A program made the translations under genes and the position numbers. Shown in pieces: positions 1-8,106 of a stretch of DNA of 52,990 bases. The notes below the pieces were generated by a model, which searched no databases, was not told the DNA's origin, and saw only the letters and a program-made list of their open reading frames with translations. Numbering within the stretch: the stretch's first letter is position 1; each line of letters begins with the position of its first letter. The stretch comes from Hyphomicrobiales bacterium (GTDB lineage Bacteria; Pseudomonadota; Alphaproteobacteria; Rhizobiales; Xanthobacteraceae). The stretch spans positions 1 through 52,990 of the forward strand of contig PLJS01000325.1 in NCBI GenBank assembly GCA_003140315.1. Direction: 5' to 3'.

Positions 1-755
1 TGGTGTGCCACCATCTCGATCCCTCGATCGCCGAGGATCTGGCCTTCGCGGAAAGCCGCATCCGCAAGGAGACGATCGCGGCGGAAGACATCCTGCACGA
101 CCTCGGCGCGCTTTCGATGATGTCGTCGGACAGCCAGGCCATGGGGCGGCTCGGCGAAGTCATCATCCGCACCTGGCAGACCGCGGACAAGATGAAGAAG
201 CAGCGGGGACGGATGAAGGAAGAGAAGGGCGACAACGACAATGTCCGGGTGAAGCGCTACGTGGCGAAATACACGATCAATCCGGCGATCGCGCATGGCG
301 TCTCCAAGATTATCGGCTCGATCGAGAAGGGCAAGATGGCTGACCTCGTACTGTGGAGCCCTGCGTTCTTCGGCGTGAAGCCCGACTGCATCATCAAGGG
401 CGGCTCGATCGTCGCGGCGCAGATGGGCGATCCGAATGCCTCGATCCCGACGCCGCAGCCGGTTCACTATCGGCCGATGTTCGGCGCGTTCGGTAAGGCG
501 CTCACCGCCTCGTCGGTGGTGTTCGCCTCGAAGGCCGCGGTGCAGGCCGGCTTGGGCAAGAAGCTCGGCATCGCCAAGGAGCTGGTCGCGGTCTCGAACA
601 CGCGCAAGATCGGCAAGAAGAGCATGATCCATAACAGCGCGACGCCGGACATTCAGATCGATGCCGAGACCTACGAGGTGCGCGCCGACGGCGAGCTGTT
701 GACGTGCGAGCCGGCCGACGTGCTGCCGATGGCGCAGCGCTACTTCCTATTTTGA
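1..755 (+). CDS. ureC: Urease subunit alpha (UreC), C-terminal part, cut by window start
   Basis: C-terminal ~250 residues of the catalytic urease subunit, which hydrolyses urea to ammonia and carbamate at a dinickel centre in the cytoplasm. The visible part begins in the conserved MVCHHLD segment carrying the catalytic histidine, followed by SSDSQAMGR, whose Asp is a nickel ligand in characterised ureases, and by [19 protein letters not shown] and the terminal PMAQRYFLF. The first in-frame codon shown as Met in the ORF track is a GTG encoding Val; the true start and the earlier nickel-binding His and carbamylated Lys lie upstream. The end is intact. It is followed by ureE, ureF and ureG on the same strand; ureA, ureB and ureD are not in the window and presumably lie upstream. 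Assignment is very secure. Confidence 0.98.
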   Translation, partial: VCHHLDPSIAEDLAFAESRIRKETIAAEDILHDLGALSMMSSDSQAMGRLGEVIIRTWQTADKMKKQRGRMKEEKGDNDNVRVKRYVAKYTINPAIAHGVSKIIGSIEKGKMADLVLWSPAFFGVKPDCIIKGGSIVAAQMGDPNASIPTPQPVHYRPMFGAFGKALTASSVVFASKAAVQAGLGKKLGIAKELVAVSNTRKIGKKSMIHNSATPDIQIDAETYEVRADGELLTCEPADVLPMAQRYFLF

Positions 756-821
756 GCGCGGACGCCGCGGGTCCCGCCACGTTGAAGCTGCGCTCGGCCG
801 GCGTGATCGTGCGGCGCGGCG

Positions 822-1289
822 ATGAGTAGTGCGATGCGGCAGGTCGGCGGGATTGCGGACGCAGGGACGTGGGACGCGCACCGCGCGGTCGATCGTGTCG
901 TGCTCGACGCTGACGACCGCTTGCGGCGCCGGATCGTGCTGACGACGGAAAAAGGCGCGAAGCTGATGCTCGATTTCGCCGAGCCGATGATGCTGCGCGA
1001 TGGCGACGGGCTTGTGCTGGAGGACGGGTCGATTGTGGTCGTTGCCGGTCAGGCTGAAGCGCTGCTCGAACTGACCGCGAAGACGCCATTGGACGTCGTC
1101 CGGCTCGCCTGGCACATCGGCAACCGCCACACCGACGTGCAGTTCGCGGGTGGCGCCTTGCGCATCCGCCATGACCATGTGCTCGAAGAGATGGCCAAAG
1201 GGCTCGGCGCGACGGTGATGCCGGTCGAGGCGCCGTTCGATCCGGAGCCGGGCGCGCCGCATGGGCGCGATCACGATCATGGCGCGTAA
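822..1289 (+). CDS. ureE: Urease accessory protein UreE, nickel metallochaperone
   Basis: 155-residue UreE, which delivers nickel to the urease apoenzyme complex through UreG. The N-terminal peptide-binding-like domain (about residues 10-75) precedes the metal-binding domain. HIGNRH at about 98-103 contains the conserved nickel-site His of the family. The C-terminal tail is only modestly His-rich (HGRDHDH, about 147-153), much shorter than the long poly-His tail of the Klebsiella protein, so bulk nickel storage is probably weak. The start is uncertain: ATG 822 has no clear Shine-Dalgarno sequence, and an in-frame ATG at 834 would give MRQVGG. The 66 bases between ureC and this gene hold nothing else recognisable. 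The end overlaps the likely start of ureF, so translation is probably coupled. Confidence 0.93.
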   Translation: MSSAMRQVGGIADAGTWDAHRAVDRVVLDADDRLRRRIVLTTEKGAKLMLDFAEPMMLRDGDGLVLEDGSIVVVAGQAEALLELTAKTPLDVVRLAWHIGNRHTDVQFAGGALRIRHDHVLEEMAKGLGATVMPVEAPFDPEPGAPHGRDHDHGA

Positions 1290-2040
1290 AAAAGCTGCCC
1301 CTCACCCGGCTCGCTCCGTTCGCCACCCTCTCCCCGCAAGCGGGGAGAGGGAAGAAGCAAGCGGCTCGGCCACTCTCTACCGCCTCATGGCTTGGCTGTC
1401 GCCGGCCTATCCGGTCGGTGCGTTCTCGTATTCGAGCGGCATCGAATGGGCGGTCGAGACCGCCGACATCAAGGATGCCGAGACGCTGAAGCGCTGGCTC
1501 GCGGTCGTGATCGCGGAGGGCGGCGGCTTCTGCGATGCGGTGTTCTTCGTGCACGCGCATCGCGCCATCGCGCAGGGTGACGACAAGGCGTTGCGCACGG
1601 TCGCGGAGCTTGCGGCGGCCTTCGCGCCCTCGAAGGAGCGCCTGCTGGAGACGACGGCGCAGGGTCGTGCGTTCATCGAGGCGACCCGCGCGGTGTGGCC
1701 CTGCGCGGGCCTCGATGCGCTCGGCGCCGCTTGGGACGGCCTCGTCGCCTATCCGGTCGCGGTCGGCGTCACGGCGGCCGGCCACGGCATTGCGGTCGAG
1801 CCCGCGCTCAATGCCTATCTCCACGCCGTCACGGCGAACCTCATCTCGGCGGGCGTGCGTCTCATTCCGCTCGGCCAGACCGATGGCCAGCGCCTGCTCG
1901 CCGCGCTTGAGCCCGTGGTTGCGGCGACCGCTGCGCGCGCGCTCGCGACGGGGCTCGACGACATCGGCTCCGCCACCTTCCTTGCCGACATCGCAAGCAT
2001 GCGCCACGAGACCCAGTACACGCGGCTGTTCCGATCGTGA
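1279..2040 (+). CDS. ureF: Urease accessory protein UreF with a repeat-derived N-terminal segment
   Basis: UreF, part of the UreDFG(E) complex that acts on apo-urease during nickel insertion. The conserved family sequence begins at [20 protein letters not shown], about residue 30 from the start used here, and runs to the usual C-terminus QYTRLFRS. Upstream the open frame continues through a palindromic repeat (1297-1351) encoding [18 protein letters not shown], to ATG 1279 or ATG 1261, both inside the end of ureE. ATG 1387 (MAWLSP) is an alternative start, but it would trim conserved residues and has no Shine-Dalgarno sequence. The 1261 start has a GGAG 13 bases upstream. I chose 1279 as a compromise; the start is unsettled. 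Identity as UreF is secure. Confidence 0.9.
   Translation: MARKKAAPHPARSVRHPLPASGEREEASGSATLYRLMAWLSPAYPVGAFSYSSGIEWAVETADIKDAETLKRWLAVVIAEGGGFCDAVFFVHAHRAIAQGDDKALRTVAELAAAFAPSKERLLETTAQGRAFIEATRAVWPCAGLDALGAAWDGLVAYPVAVGVTAAGHGIAVEPALNAYLHAVTANLISAGVRLIPLGQTDGQRLLAALEPVVAATAARALATGLDDIGSATFLADIASMRHETQYTRLFRS
1297..1351 (+). repeat. REP-like palindromic element inside the ureF frame
   Basis: A C-rich arm CCCCTCACCCGGCTCGC is followed by a perfect 12-bp stem with an AA loop: CCCTCTCCCCGC / GCGGGGAGAGGG at 1326-1351. The same sequence family recurs at 6034-6144 in this window, so it is an interspersed repeat rather than ordinary coding sequence. It sits in frame between the ureE end and the conserved UreF core. 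Confidence 0.85.
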
Positions 2041-2051
2041 TAAGAGGCTGC

Positions 2052-2669
2052 ATGAAGCACGTGAACGGTCCCCTTCGCGTCGGCATCGGCGGTCCGGTCG
2101 GTTCGGGCAAGACCGCATTGATGGACGCGCTGTGCAAGCGCCTGCGCGGCTCTTTCGAGATCGCCGCCATCACCAACGACATCTATACGAAGTGGGACGC
2201 CGAATATCTGGTGCGCTCCTGCGCGCTCGCGCCCGAGCGCATCGCGGGCGTCGAGACCGGCGGCTGTCCGCACACGGCGATCCGCGAGGATGCCTCGATC
2301 AACCTCGCGGCGGTCGCCGAGATGCGGGCGAAATTCCCCGACCTCGACCTGGTGCTGATCGAGTCGGGCGGCGACAATCTCGCGGCGACGTTCTCGCCGG
2401 AGCTCGCCGATCTCACCGTCTACGTGATCGACGTCGCGGCCGGCGACAAAATCCCCTCGAAAGGCGGCCCCGGCATCACGCGCTCCGACCTCCTCGTCAT
2501 CAACAAGGTCGATCTTGCGCCTTATGTCGGGGCGTCGCTCGAGGTGATGGAGCGGGACGCAAAGAAGATGCGCGGAACGCGGCCCTTCGTGTTCACCAAC
2601 CTCAAGACCGGGCAGGGCGTCGACACGGTGGTGAGTTTCATCACCGATAGAGGCGGGCTCGGCGCCTAA
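2052..2669 (+). CDS. ureG: Urease accessory protein UreG, SIMIBI-class GTPase
   Basis: 205-residue GTPase that binds nickel as a dimer and drives its insertion into urease. P-loop GGPVGSGKT at about 13-21, the invariant nickel-binding GGCPHT motif at about 71-75, [15 protein letters not shown], and the guanine-specificity motif NKVD are all present. ATG 2052 is preceded by AAGAGG at good spacing; the upstream GTG in the ORF track overlaps the ureF stop and is less likely. One oddity: the segment that reads NDIYTKEDA in most UreG proteins known to me is NDIYTKWDA here, Trp replacing Glu at about residue 48. Two bases separate this gene from the DUF2848 gene. Confidence 0.97.
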   Translation: MKHVNGPLRVGIGGPVGSGKTALMDALCKRLRGSFEIAAITNDIYTKWDAEYLVRSCALAPERIAGVETGGCPHTAIREDASINLAAVAEMRAKFPDLDLVLIESGGDNLAATFSPELADLTVYVIDVAAGDKIPSKGGPGITRSDLLVINKVDLAPYVGASLEVMERDAKKMRGTRPFVFTNLKTGQGVDTVVSFITDRGGLGA

Positions 2670-2670
2670 G

Positions 2671-3345
2671 ATGCTGAGCTTCACGCGGCATGCCAAAGAC
2701 AAGTCCGACCGCATCACCGTCGAGCCGGCTGCGCTCATCGTTGCCGGCTGGACCGGGCGCGATGAAGCGGCGTTGCGTCCTCACATCGAGGAACTGGCCG
2801 CGATCGGCGTGACGCGGCCCTCGTCGGTACCGGTGTTCTATCGCAACGCCGTCTCCAACATCGTGCAGACCGAGCGGCTCGAAGTGCTCGGCCCCGATAC
2901 GTCGGGCGAGGTCGAGCCGGTGATCGTCGCGCTTGGCGACGGCCTCTGGGTCGGGCTCGGCTCGGACCACACCGACCGTAAGGCCGAAACCTCAGGCATC
3001 GCGCTGTCGAAACAGCTCTGCGGCAAGGTGCTCGGGTCGGAGCTATGGCGGTTCGAAGAGATCGCGGATCATTGGGACGACATTGTCATCCGGGCGTTCG
3101 CCACGATTGGCGGCGAGCGTGTGCTCTACCAGGAAGGCGCGCTCGCCGCGATGCGTCATCCGCACGATCTGATCGCGCGCCATGGCACGGCGCTTGCTCC
3201 CAACACCGTCATGTTCTGCGGTACGCTCGGTGCGAAGGGCGGCATCAGGCCGGCTGCGCGCTTCGAGATGGAGCTCGAAGATCCGATCCTCAAGCGCCGC
3301 ATGGCGCATGCCTATGACATAGTCGACCTCCCGGTGATCACATGA
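2671..3345 (+). CDS. DUF2848 family protein, function unknown (FAH-like fold suspected)
   Basis: 224-residue protein with hallmark stretches I associate with DUF2848: RPSSVPVFYRN, a central VGLGSDHTDR, and SKQLC. Members are uncharacterised; the general pattern resembles the fumarylacetoacetate hydrolase fold, but I cannot show a metal site with certainty. No signal peptide or membrane segment is visible, so it is probably cytosolic. It starts one base after the ureG stop and its TGA overlaps the ATG of the following amidase (ATGA), so it is almost certainly translated with both. This context suggests a role in catabolism of an amide or urea derivative, perhaps acting before or after the amidase. 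Family call fairly confident; function unknown. Confidence 0.8.
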   Translation: MLSFTRHAKDKSDRITVEPAALIVAGWTGRDEAALRPHIEELAAIGVTRPSSVPVFYRNAVSNIVQTERLEVLGPDTSGEVEPVIVALGDGLWVGLGSDHTDRKAETSGIALSKQLCGKVLGSELWRFEEIADHWDDIVIRAFATIGGERVLYQEGALAAMRHPHDLIARHGTALAPNTVMFCGTLGAKGGIRPAARFEMELEDPILKRRMAHAYDIVDLPVIT

Positions 3346-4625
3346 ACGCACGCGACCGTCTCGAACAGGCTCTTTCCCGCATTGCCGATCCGGCAGGCGA
3401 GGGCGCCCGCACCTGCCTCACGGTCTATGCGGACGCCGCGCGCATCGCGGCCGATGCGTCCGACGCGCGGGCCAAGGCCGGCATGCCGCTCGGGCCGCTC
3501 GACGGCCTCACTGTCAGCATCAAGGACCTGTTCGACGTCAAGGGCGAGCCGACGCGCGCCGGTGCAAAAATCCTGGCCGACGCGCCACCCGCCGCGGTCG
3601 ACGCGCCGATCGTGCGGCGGCTGCGTGCCGCCGGCGCCGTGATCCTCGCCAAGACGAATATGAGCGAATTCGCGTTCTCCGGCATCGGCGCGAACCCGCA
3701 TTACGGCACGCCGGGCAATCCGGCCGACCGCGCGCGCGTTCCCGGCGGCTCGTCGTCGGGCGCGGCGGTCGCGGCGGCGGACGAGATGTGCGACATCGCG
3801 ATCGGCACCGACACCGGCGGTTCGACGCGTATTCCGGCGGCGTTCTGCGGCGTCGTCGGCTTCAAGCCGAGCAAGCAACGCATCCCGACTGAGGGCGCGT
3901 TCCCGCTCTCCTACACGCTCGATTCGATCGGGCCGCTGGCGCGCTCGGTCGCCGACTGTGCGCTGGCCGATGCCGTGATGGCCGGCGAGGAGCCGGGCGC
4001 TCTCGAGCCGATGTCACTGTCCGGTCTGCGGCTCGGCATCCCGCAAGGCCTACCGCTGAAAGAACTCGACGCGACGGTGATCAAAGGCTTCGCGGACGCA
4101 ATCGGCCGGCTCGGCAAAGCCGGCGTGCGCGTCACCGACGAGCCGCTCTCCCTCATCGACGACATGATCGGCGTGAACGCGCGGGGCGGCTTCGCGCCGA
4201 CCGAAGCCTTCGCGGTTCACCGCGAGCACTTGAAGCACCGCGCCGCCGATTTCGACCCGAACGTGCGCGCGCGCATCGCGCGCGGCGAGGCGGTATCGGC
4301 TGCCGACTACGTCGAGATGGTACGCGCGCGGGCGCGGCTCTTGCGCGCCATGGATGCGCGGCTCGCCGATCTCGATGCGCTGGTGCTGCCGACGACGCCG
4401 ATCGTCGCGCCGACGCTTGCCGAAGTCGCGATGGCCGACGCCTTCAATGCGAAGAACATGATGGCTCTGCGCAATACCTCGATCATCAATTTCTTCGACC
4501 TCACGGCGATCTCGCTGCCCCTGCCGCGCGACGGTTTGCCCGTGGGCCTGATGCTGGTCGCCCGCAATGGCCACGATCACCGGCTGTTCCGCATCGCCGC
4601 CGCGGTGGAGCGGATGCTGGCCTAA
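3342..4625 (+). CDS. Amidase signature family hydrolase (GatA/AtzF-like)
   Basis: 427-residue amidase. The Ser-cisSer-Lys catalytic machinery is visible: Lys in VSIKDLF (about residue 61), the Ser cluster GGSSSG (about 135-140) and the nucleophile in TDTGGSTRIP (about Ser161). It should hydrolyse a C-N amide bond and release ammonia or an amine. It lacks the extra C-terminal domain of full allophanate hydrolases, so allophanate is possible but not indicated. The 4-bp overlap with the DUF2848 gene and position just downstream of ureG argue for one transcription unit and a shared nitrogen-scavenging role. A GatA role in tRNA amidation is unlikely without gatB/gatC beside it. The substrate cannot be read from sequence. 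Confidence 0.9.
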   Translation: MNARDRLEQALSRIADPAGEGARTCLTVYADAARIAADASDARAKAGMPLGPLDGLTVSIKDLFDVKGEPTRAGAKILADAPPAAVDAPIVRRLRAAGAVILAKTNMSEFAFSGIGANPHYGTPGNPADRARVPGGSSSGAAVAAADEMCDIAIGTDTGGSTRIPAAFCGVVGFKPSKQRIPTEGAFPLSYTLDSIGPLARSVADCALADAVMAGEEPGALEPMSLSGLRLGIPQGLPLKELDATVIKGFADAIGRLGKAGVRVTDEPLSLIDDMIGVNARGGFAPTEAFAVHREHLKHRAADFDPNVRARIARGEAVSAADYVEMVRARARLLRAMDARLADLDALVLPTTPIVAPTLAEVAMADAFNAKNMMALRNTSIINFFDLTAISLPLPRDGLPVGLMLVARNGHDHRLFRIAAAVERMLA

Positions 4626-4728
4626 CCGTCACCCTGAGGCGCCCGTGCGTAACACGGGCCTCGAAGGGCGACGGCTTGCAAGTCATCCTTCGAGGCTTGC
4701 CCTGCGGGCTCGCACCTCAGGATGACGG
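4626..4728. repeat. Long cloverleaf-like inverted repeat, family 2, copy 1
   Basis: The outer arms CCGTCACCCTGAGG and CCTCAGGATGACGG pair with one mismatch. Inside are the hairpin GCCCGTG-CGTAA-CACGGGC (4641-4659), the pair CCTCGAAGG / CCTTCGAGG, and a short GCCC-TGC-GGGC hairpin. The whole could fold as a multi-arm structure. A diverged copy lies at 21092-21196 with matching outer and central arms. No T-tract follows, so it is not a classic terminator, though it could help end the upstream operon. Confidence 0.85.
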
Positions 4729-4798
4729 ATCGGCCATGCCGCTTGCGTCGCGCGCCGCCAAGCCTTAATCCCGCGCCAACCGTTCAAGGGAGGGATTC

Positions 4799-6022
4799 AT
4801 GTCGCTGTCGTTTCGTTTCGGATTGAGCCGGCGCCACCTGCTGGCGAGCGCCGCCGCCACCGTCTTCGCGCCGGCGATCGTGCGCGCGCAAGGCGCAGCC
4901 TTGAAAGTCGGCGTGCTGCTGCCGCGCTCCGGCGCGCAGGCCGGCATCGGACAGGACTGCTTCCGCGGTGTCGAAGTCACCAACCCGATCCTGAAGGACC
5001 TCGGGCTCGGCGAACTGCAATTCCTGAACGCCGACACCGAAACGAACGTCGAGGTCGCCCGCAGCCGCGCCGAGAAGCTGATCGCGGACGGTGCGCAGCT
5101 CCTGATGGGCGCGTTCGACTCCGGTCAGAGCAGCGCGATCGCGCAGGTCGCCGAGCAGAAGGGCATTCCCTACGTCATCAACATCGCGGCGGCGCCCGAC
5201 ATCACCGAACAGGGCTACAAGTTCGTGTTCCGCAATTTCCCGACCGCCGGAATGATCCTCGGCGACGCCTTTGCCAACCAGAAGGAGATTTTCGCGGAGG
5301 CAGGCAGCGCGCCGAAGTCGGTCGTGTTCATGCATGTCAACGACACCTTCGGCACCGCGATGCAGAAGGGCATCGGCGCCGTGATGCCGAAGTTCAACAT
5401 GCCCTACGAGATCAAGGAGACGATCGCCTACGATCCGACCGCGCGTGATCTCTCGGTCGAGATCGCCAAGGCGAAGGCGACCGGCGCCGAAGCGCTGCTC
5501 GTGGTCAGCCGCCTCAATGACGCGATCCTGCTCACGCGCGAGATGGTCAAGCAGCGCTGGACGCCGATGGGCGTGCTCTCGATGGGCCCGGGCTGGTACG
5601 AGGACCAGTATCTCAAGACGCTGGGCAAGCTCGGCGATGGGCCCTTGAGCTTCGTGCCGTGGTACGACCCAAACAAGAAGCTCTCCAAGGCGCTCGAAGC
5701 CGCGGTCGCGAAGAAATATCCGGAGATCAACCTCAACACCAACCACATCTACACGTTCGAGGCGCTGCTGATCGCGGCGGATGCCTACAAGCGCGCAGGC
5801 TCGGCCGACCCGAAGGCGCTCGCCGACGCGATCCGCGCGACCGACATCAAGGACAATGTCTCCACCGGGCCGGGCATCTCGTTCAACGCCAAGGGGCAGA
5901 ACGACAAGCTCAAGAACGCAGGCATCCAGAATCGCGGCGGCAAGCTGGTGACGGTTGCGCCCAAGGGCGCCACAAACGCCAAGGCCGAGTTTCCGATGAC
6001 GCCTTACGACAAGCGGGGGTGA
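4799..6022 (+). CDS. HAAT-family ABC transporter substrate-binding protein (LivK/UrtA/FmdD type)
   Basis: 407-residue periplasmic binding protein of the branched-chain amino acid / amide / urea class. The N-terminus RFGLSRRHLLASAAATVFAPAIVRAQ (abridged by class: twin-Arg, hydrophobic stretch, AQ-type cleavage) suggests Tat-dependent export. The mature part starts LKVGVLLPRSGAQAG, typical of type I binding folds, and keeps the GWYED-like and AYDPTARD segments. A strong AGGGAGGG ribosome site precedes ATG 4799. It heads an importer operon (SBP, LivH, LivM, LivG, LivF). Placement right after urease accessory and amidase genes suggests urea, a short amide or an amino acid as substrate; this is inference from context. 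Confidence 0.92.
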   Translation: MSLSFRFGLSRRHLLASAAATVFAPAIVRAQGAALKVGVLLPRSGAQAGIGQDCFRGVEVTNPILKDLGLGELQFLNADTETNVEVARSRAEKLIADGAQLLMGAFDSGQSSAIAQVAEQKGIPYVINIAAAPDITEQGYKFVFRNFPTAGMILGDAFANQKEIFAEAGSAPKSVVFMHVNDTFGTAMQKGIGAVMPKFNMPYEIKETIAYDPTARDLSVEIAKAKATGAEALLVVSRLNDAILLTREMVKQRWTPMGVLSMGPGWYEDQYLKTLGKLGDGPLSFVPWYDPNKKLSKALEAAVAKKYPEINLNTNHIYTFEALLIAADAYKRAGSADPKALADAIRATDIKDNVSTGPGISFNAKGQNDKLKNAGIQNRGGKLVTVAPKGATNAKAEFPMTPYDKRG

Positions 6023-6033
6023 GGCTGCTCTTC

Positions 6034-6144
6034 ACCTCTCTCATCGGGAGAGGTCGGATCGCGAAAGCGATCCGGGTGAGGGGTTGCGGACTATCAACGG
6101 AGCGATGCCCCCTCACCCCCGCCCTCTCCCCAACGGGGAGAGGG
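6034..6144. repeat. Inverted pair of REP-like palindromes between binding protein and permease
   Basis: Three stem-loops lie in a row: ACCTCTC...GAGAGGT (6034-6054); CGGATCGC-GAAA-GCGATCCG (6055-6074), a perfect 8-bp stem with a GNRA tetraloop; and CCCTCTCCCC-AAC-GGGGAGAGGG (6122-6144). The flanking GGGTGAGGGG and CCCCCTCACCCC arms face each other, so two copies of the ureF-type repeat lie in opposite orientation, as in bacterial interspersed mosaic elements. It sits in the 216-base gap between the SBP gene and livH. Confidence 0.85.
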
Positions 6145-6238
6145 AGCAAGCCGTCCGCGCGGCTTCTTCAGTTCATTCTCGCTGGCGCCGATCTCGGGTA
6201 AACCGGATCGGACCGACGACTGCGCGAAGGCCCGTACC

Positions 6239-7111
6239 GTGTCAGCCGACATCTATCTCAACGTCGCCGTCAGCGGCCTCCTGACCGGGCTTGTCTACGG
6301 GCTGATGGCGCTCGGGCTGTCCGTCATCTTCGGCGTGGTGCGCGTCGTCAATTTCGCGCACGGCGAGATGATGACCATCGCGATGTATCTCGCGATCGTG
6401 CTGTTCCAGTCGTTCGGGCTCGACCCGCTGGTGATGATGGTGCCGATCGCGGGTGTGCTGTTCTGTTTCGGCTATGCGATGCAGGCAGGCCTCATCAATC
6501 CGTTCATCAACCGGCCTGAGCACAGCCAGTTCATCCTGCTGGTCGCGCTCGCGATCATCCTGGTCAATGTATTGCTCATGATCTTCGGGCCGGACGCGCG
6601 CAGCGTGCAGACGTCCTATTCCTACGACAGCTTCGCGTTCGGCCGCCTGATCGTGGATGCCACCAAGCTCTATGCGGGCGGTGCGGCGATCGTGGTTGCG
6701 GCTGCGCTGTTCGCCTTCTTCAAGTTCGCCGACATCGGCAAGGCGATCCGCGCTTGCGCGGACAATTACACCGGCGCGCTCGTGGTCGGGCTCAACGTGA
6801 AGCACCTCTATGCGCTCACCTTCGGGCTGGGAGCGGCCTGCGTCGGCGCGGCAGGATCGATGCTCACCCTCATCATCGACGTGACACCGCCGCTTGGGCC
6901 GCAGTACACGCTGCTCGCCTTCGTGATCGTCATCACGGGCGGGCTCGGCTCGATGCCGGGCGCGCTGCTCGGCGGCGTGCTGATCGGGATGACCGAGGCG
7001 CTCGCGGGGCTCCTGTTCACGCCGTCGGCGAAAAGCATGTTCGCCTTCGCGATCCTGGTGCTCGTGCTGCTGTTCCGCCCGCAGGGCATCCTCGGCAAGA
7101 GGGCGTCATGA
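6239..7111 (+). CDS. ABC transporter permease, LivH family
   Basis: 290-residue inner-membrane permease with about eight hydrophobic segments. GLMALGLSVIFGVVRVVNFAHGEMM is the N-terminal LivH signature, and RACADN...LVVGLNV plus ITGGLGSMPGALLGG are the usual cytoplasmic loop and C-terminal signatures; it ends in LVLLFRPQGILGKRAS. The GTG start at 6239 gives the expected MSADIYLNVAVSGLLTG N-terminus; a GAAGG lies upstream. The stop overlaps the ATG of the LivM-type gene (ATGA), so the two are translationally coupled. Functions with the upstream binding protein and downstream LivM/G/F proteins. Confidence 0.93.
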   Translation: MSADIYLNVAVSGLLTGLVYGLMALGLSVIFGVVRVVNFAHGEMMTIAMYLAIVLFQSFGLDPLVMMVPIAGVLFCFGYAMQAGLINPFINRPEHSQFILLVALAIILVNVLLMIFGPDARSVQTSYSYDSFAFGRLIVDATKLYAGGAAIVVAAALFAFFKFADIGKAIRACADNYTGALVVGLNVKHLYALTFGLGAACVGAAGSMLTLIIDVTPPLGPQYTLLAFVIVITGGLGSMPGALLGGVLIGMTEALAGLLFTPSAKSMFAFAILVLVLLFRPQGILGKRAS

Positions 7112-8106
7112 GGCGGCTTGCCGGCGGCATTTCGCCGCGCGCCGCGGGGCTGCTCGTGGCGTTGCTCGTTGCGCTGATCGCCGCGCCCTATTTCGCCAAC
7201 GACTATCTGCTCACGGTGCTGATCCTCATTCTCTACTTTGCTTACACGGGGCAGGCCTGGAATATCATGATGGGCTTTGCGGGCCAGCTTTCGCTCGGCC
7301 ACGCGCTCTATGTCGGGCTCGGCGCCTATACGGCGGCGGCGCTCTACGTGCATTTCGGCATCGGGCCATGGATCGGGTTGCTGGCAGCGGTGCCGGTCGC
7401 AATGGTCGCCGGCGCGATCATCGGATTTTTGGCATTTCGCTTCGGCGTCGCGGGCGTCTATTTCGCGATCCTGACGATCGCGTTTTGCGAGTTCGCACGC
7501 ATCGGCTTCGATCACGTCGCCTACACCGGCGGCTCGGCCGGATATTTCCTGCCCGTCGCGCAATACGGGCATGACGATCTGTGGAACCTGCGCGGGCGGC
7601 CGGTGATGTTCTATTACGTCATCCTCGCGCTCACGGCGGTAGCGTTTCTCGCCTGCCATCTCATGCTGCGCAGCCGCGTCGGCTATTTCTGGCGGGCGAT
7701 CCGCGAGGACGAGGAGGCGGCGCGGGCGCTCGGCATCGATACGTTCCGCTACAAGATGATCGCGGTCGTTATCTCGGCCGGCATGACGGCGGTCGCGGGC
7801 GTGTTCTTCGCGTTCTATTACAACAACCTGTTTCCCGAGCAGGTCTTCGGCATCTCACGATCGATCGAATTGATCCTCGCGCCGATCATCGGCGGCATCG
7901 GCACGCTGTTCGGTCCGGTGCTCGGGGCCTTCGTGCTCACCGGCCTGTCCGAGGGCATGACCGAGCTCTTGCACGCGCTTGGCTTCGATGTGCCGGGCGC
8001 GAAGCAAGTGTTCTATGGCATCTGCCTGCTTGTCGTGATCGTCGTGCTGCCGGACGGGATATGGCCGTGGCTGTCGCGCCGCCTTGGGCTGGAGCGGCGC
8101 CCATGA
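7108..8106 (+). CDS. ABC transporter permease, LivM family
   Basis: 332-residue second permease of the HAAT importer. The ORF track begins far upstream in frame, but ATG 7108, overlapping the livH stop by four bases, gives the expected N-terminus. Hallmarks: AWNIMMGFAGQLSLGHALYVGLGAY near residue 50, FGVAGVYFAILTIAF, RAIREDEEAARALGID, and IIGGIGTLFGPVLGA. About nine hydrophobic segments. The stop again overlaps the next gene's ATG (ATGA). Partner of the LivH-type protein in forming the membrane channel. Confidence 0.94.
   Translation: MRRLAGGISPRAAGLLVALLVALIAAPYFANDYLLTVLILILYFAYTGQAWNIMMGFAGQLSLGHALYVGLGAYTAAALYVHFGIGPWIGLLAAVPVAMVAGAIIGFLAFRFGVAGVYFAILTIAFCEFARIGFDHVAYTGGSAGYFLPVAQYGHDDLWNLRGRPVMFYYVILALTAVAFLACHLMLRSRVGYFWRAIREDEEAARALGIDTFRYKMIAVVISAGMTAVAGVFFAFYYNNLFPEQVFGISRSIELILAPIIGGIGTLFGPVLGAFVLTGLSEGMTELLHALGFDVPGAKQVFYGICLLVVIVVLPDGIWPWLSRRLGLERRP

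Noticed and set aside
502-2118. 538-residue minus-strand ORF
   Set aside because: Antisense shadow of ureE/ureF in high-GC DNA; Arg-rich low-complexity product, no family match.
4626-4728. Cloverleaf fold as a tRNA gene
   Set aside because: No T-loop consensus, no CCA or anticodon arm layout; a second copy with changed side arms fits a repeat better.
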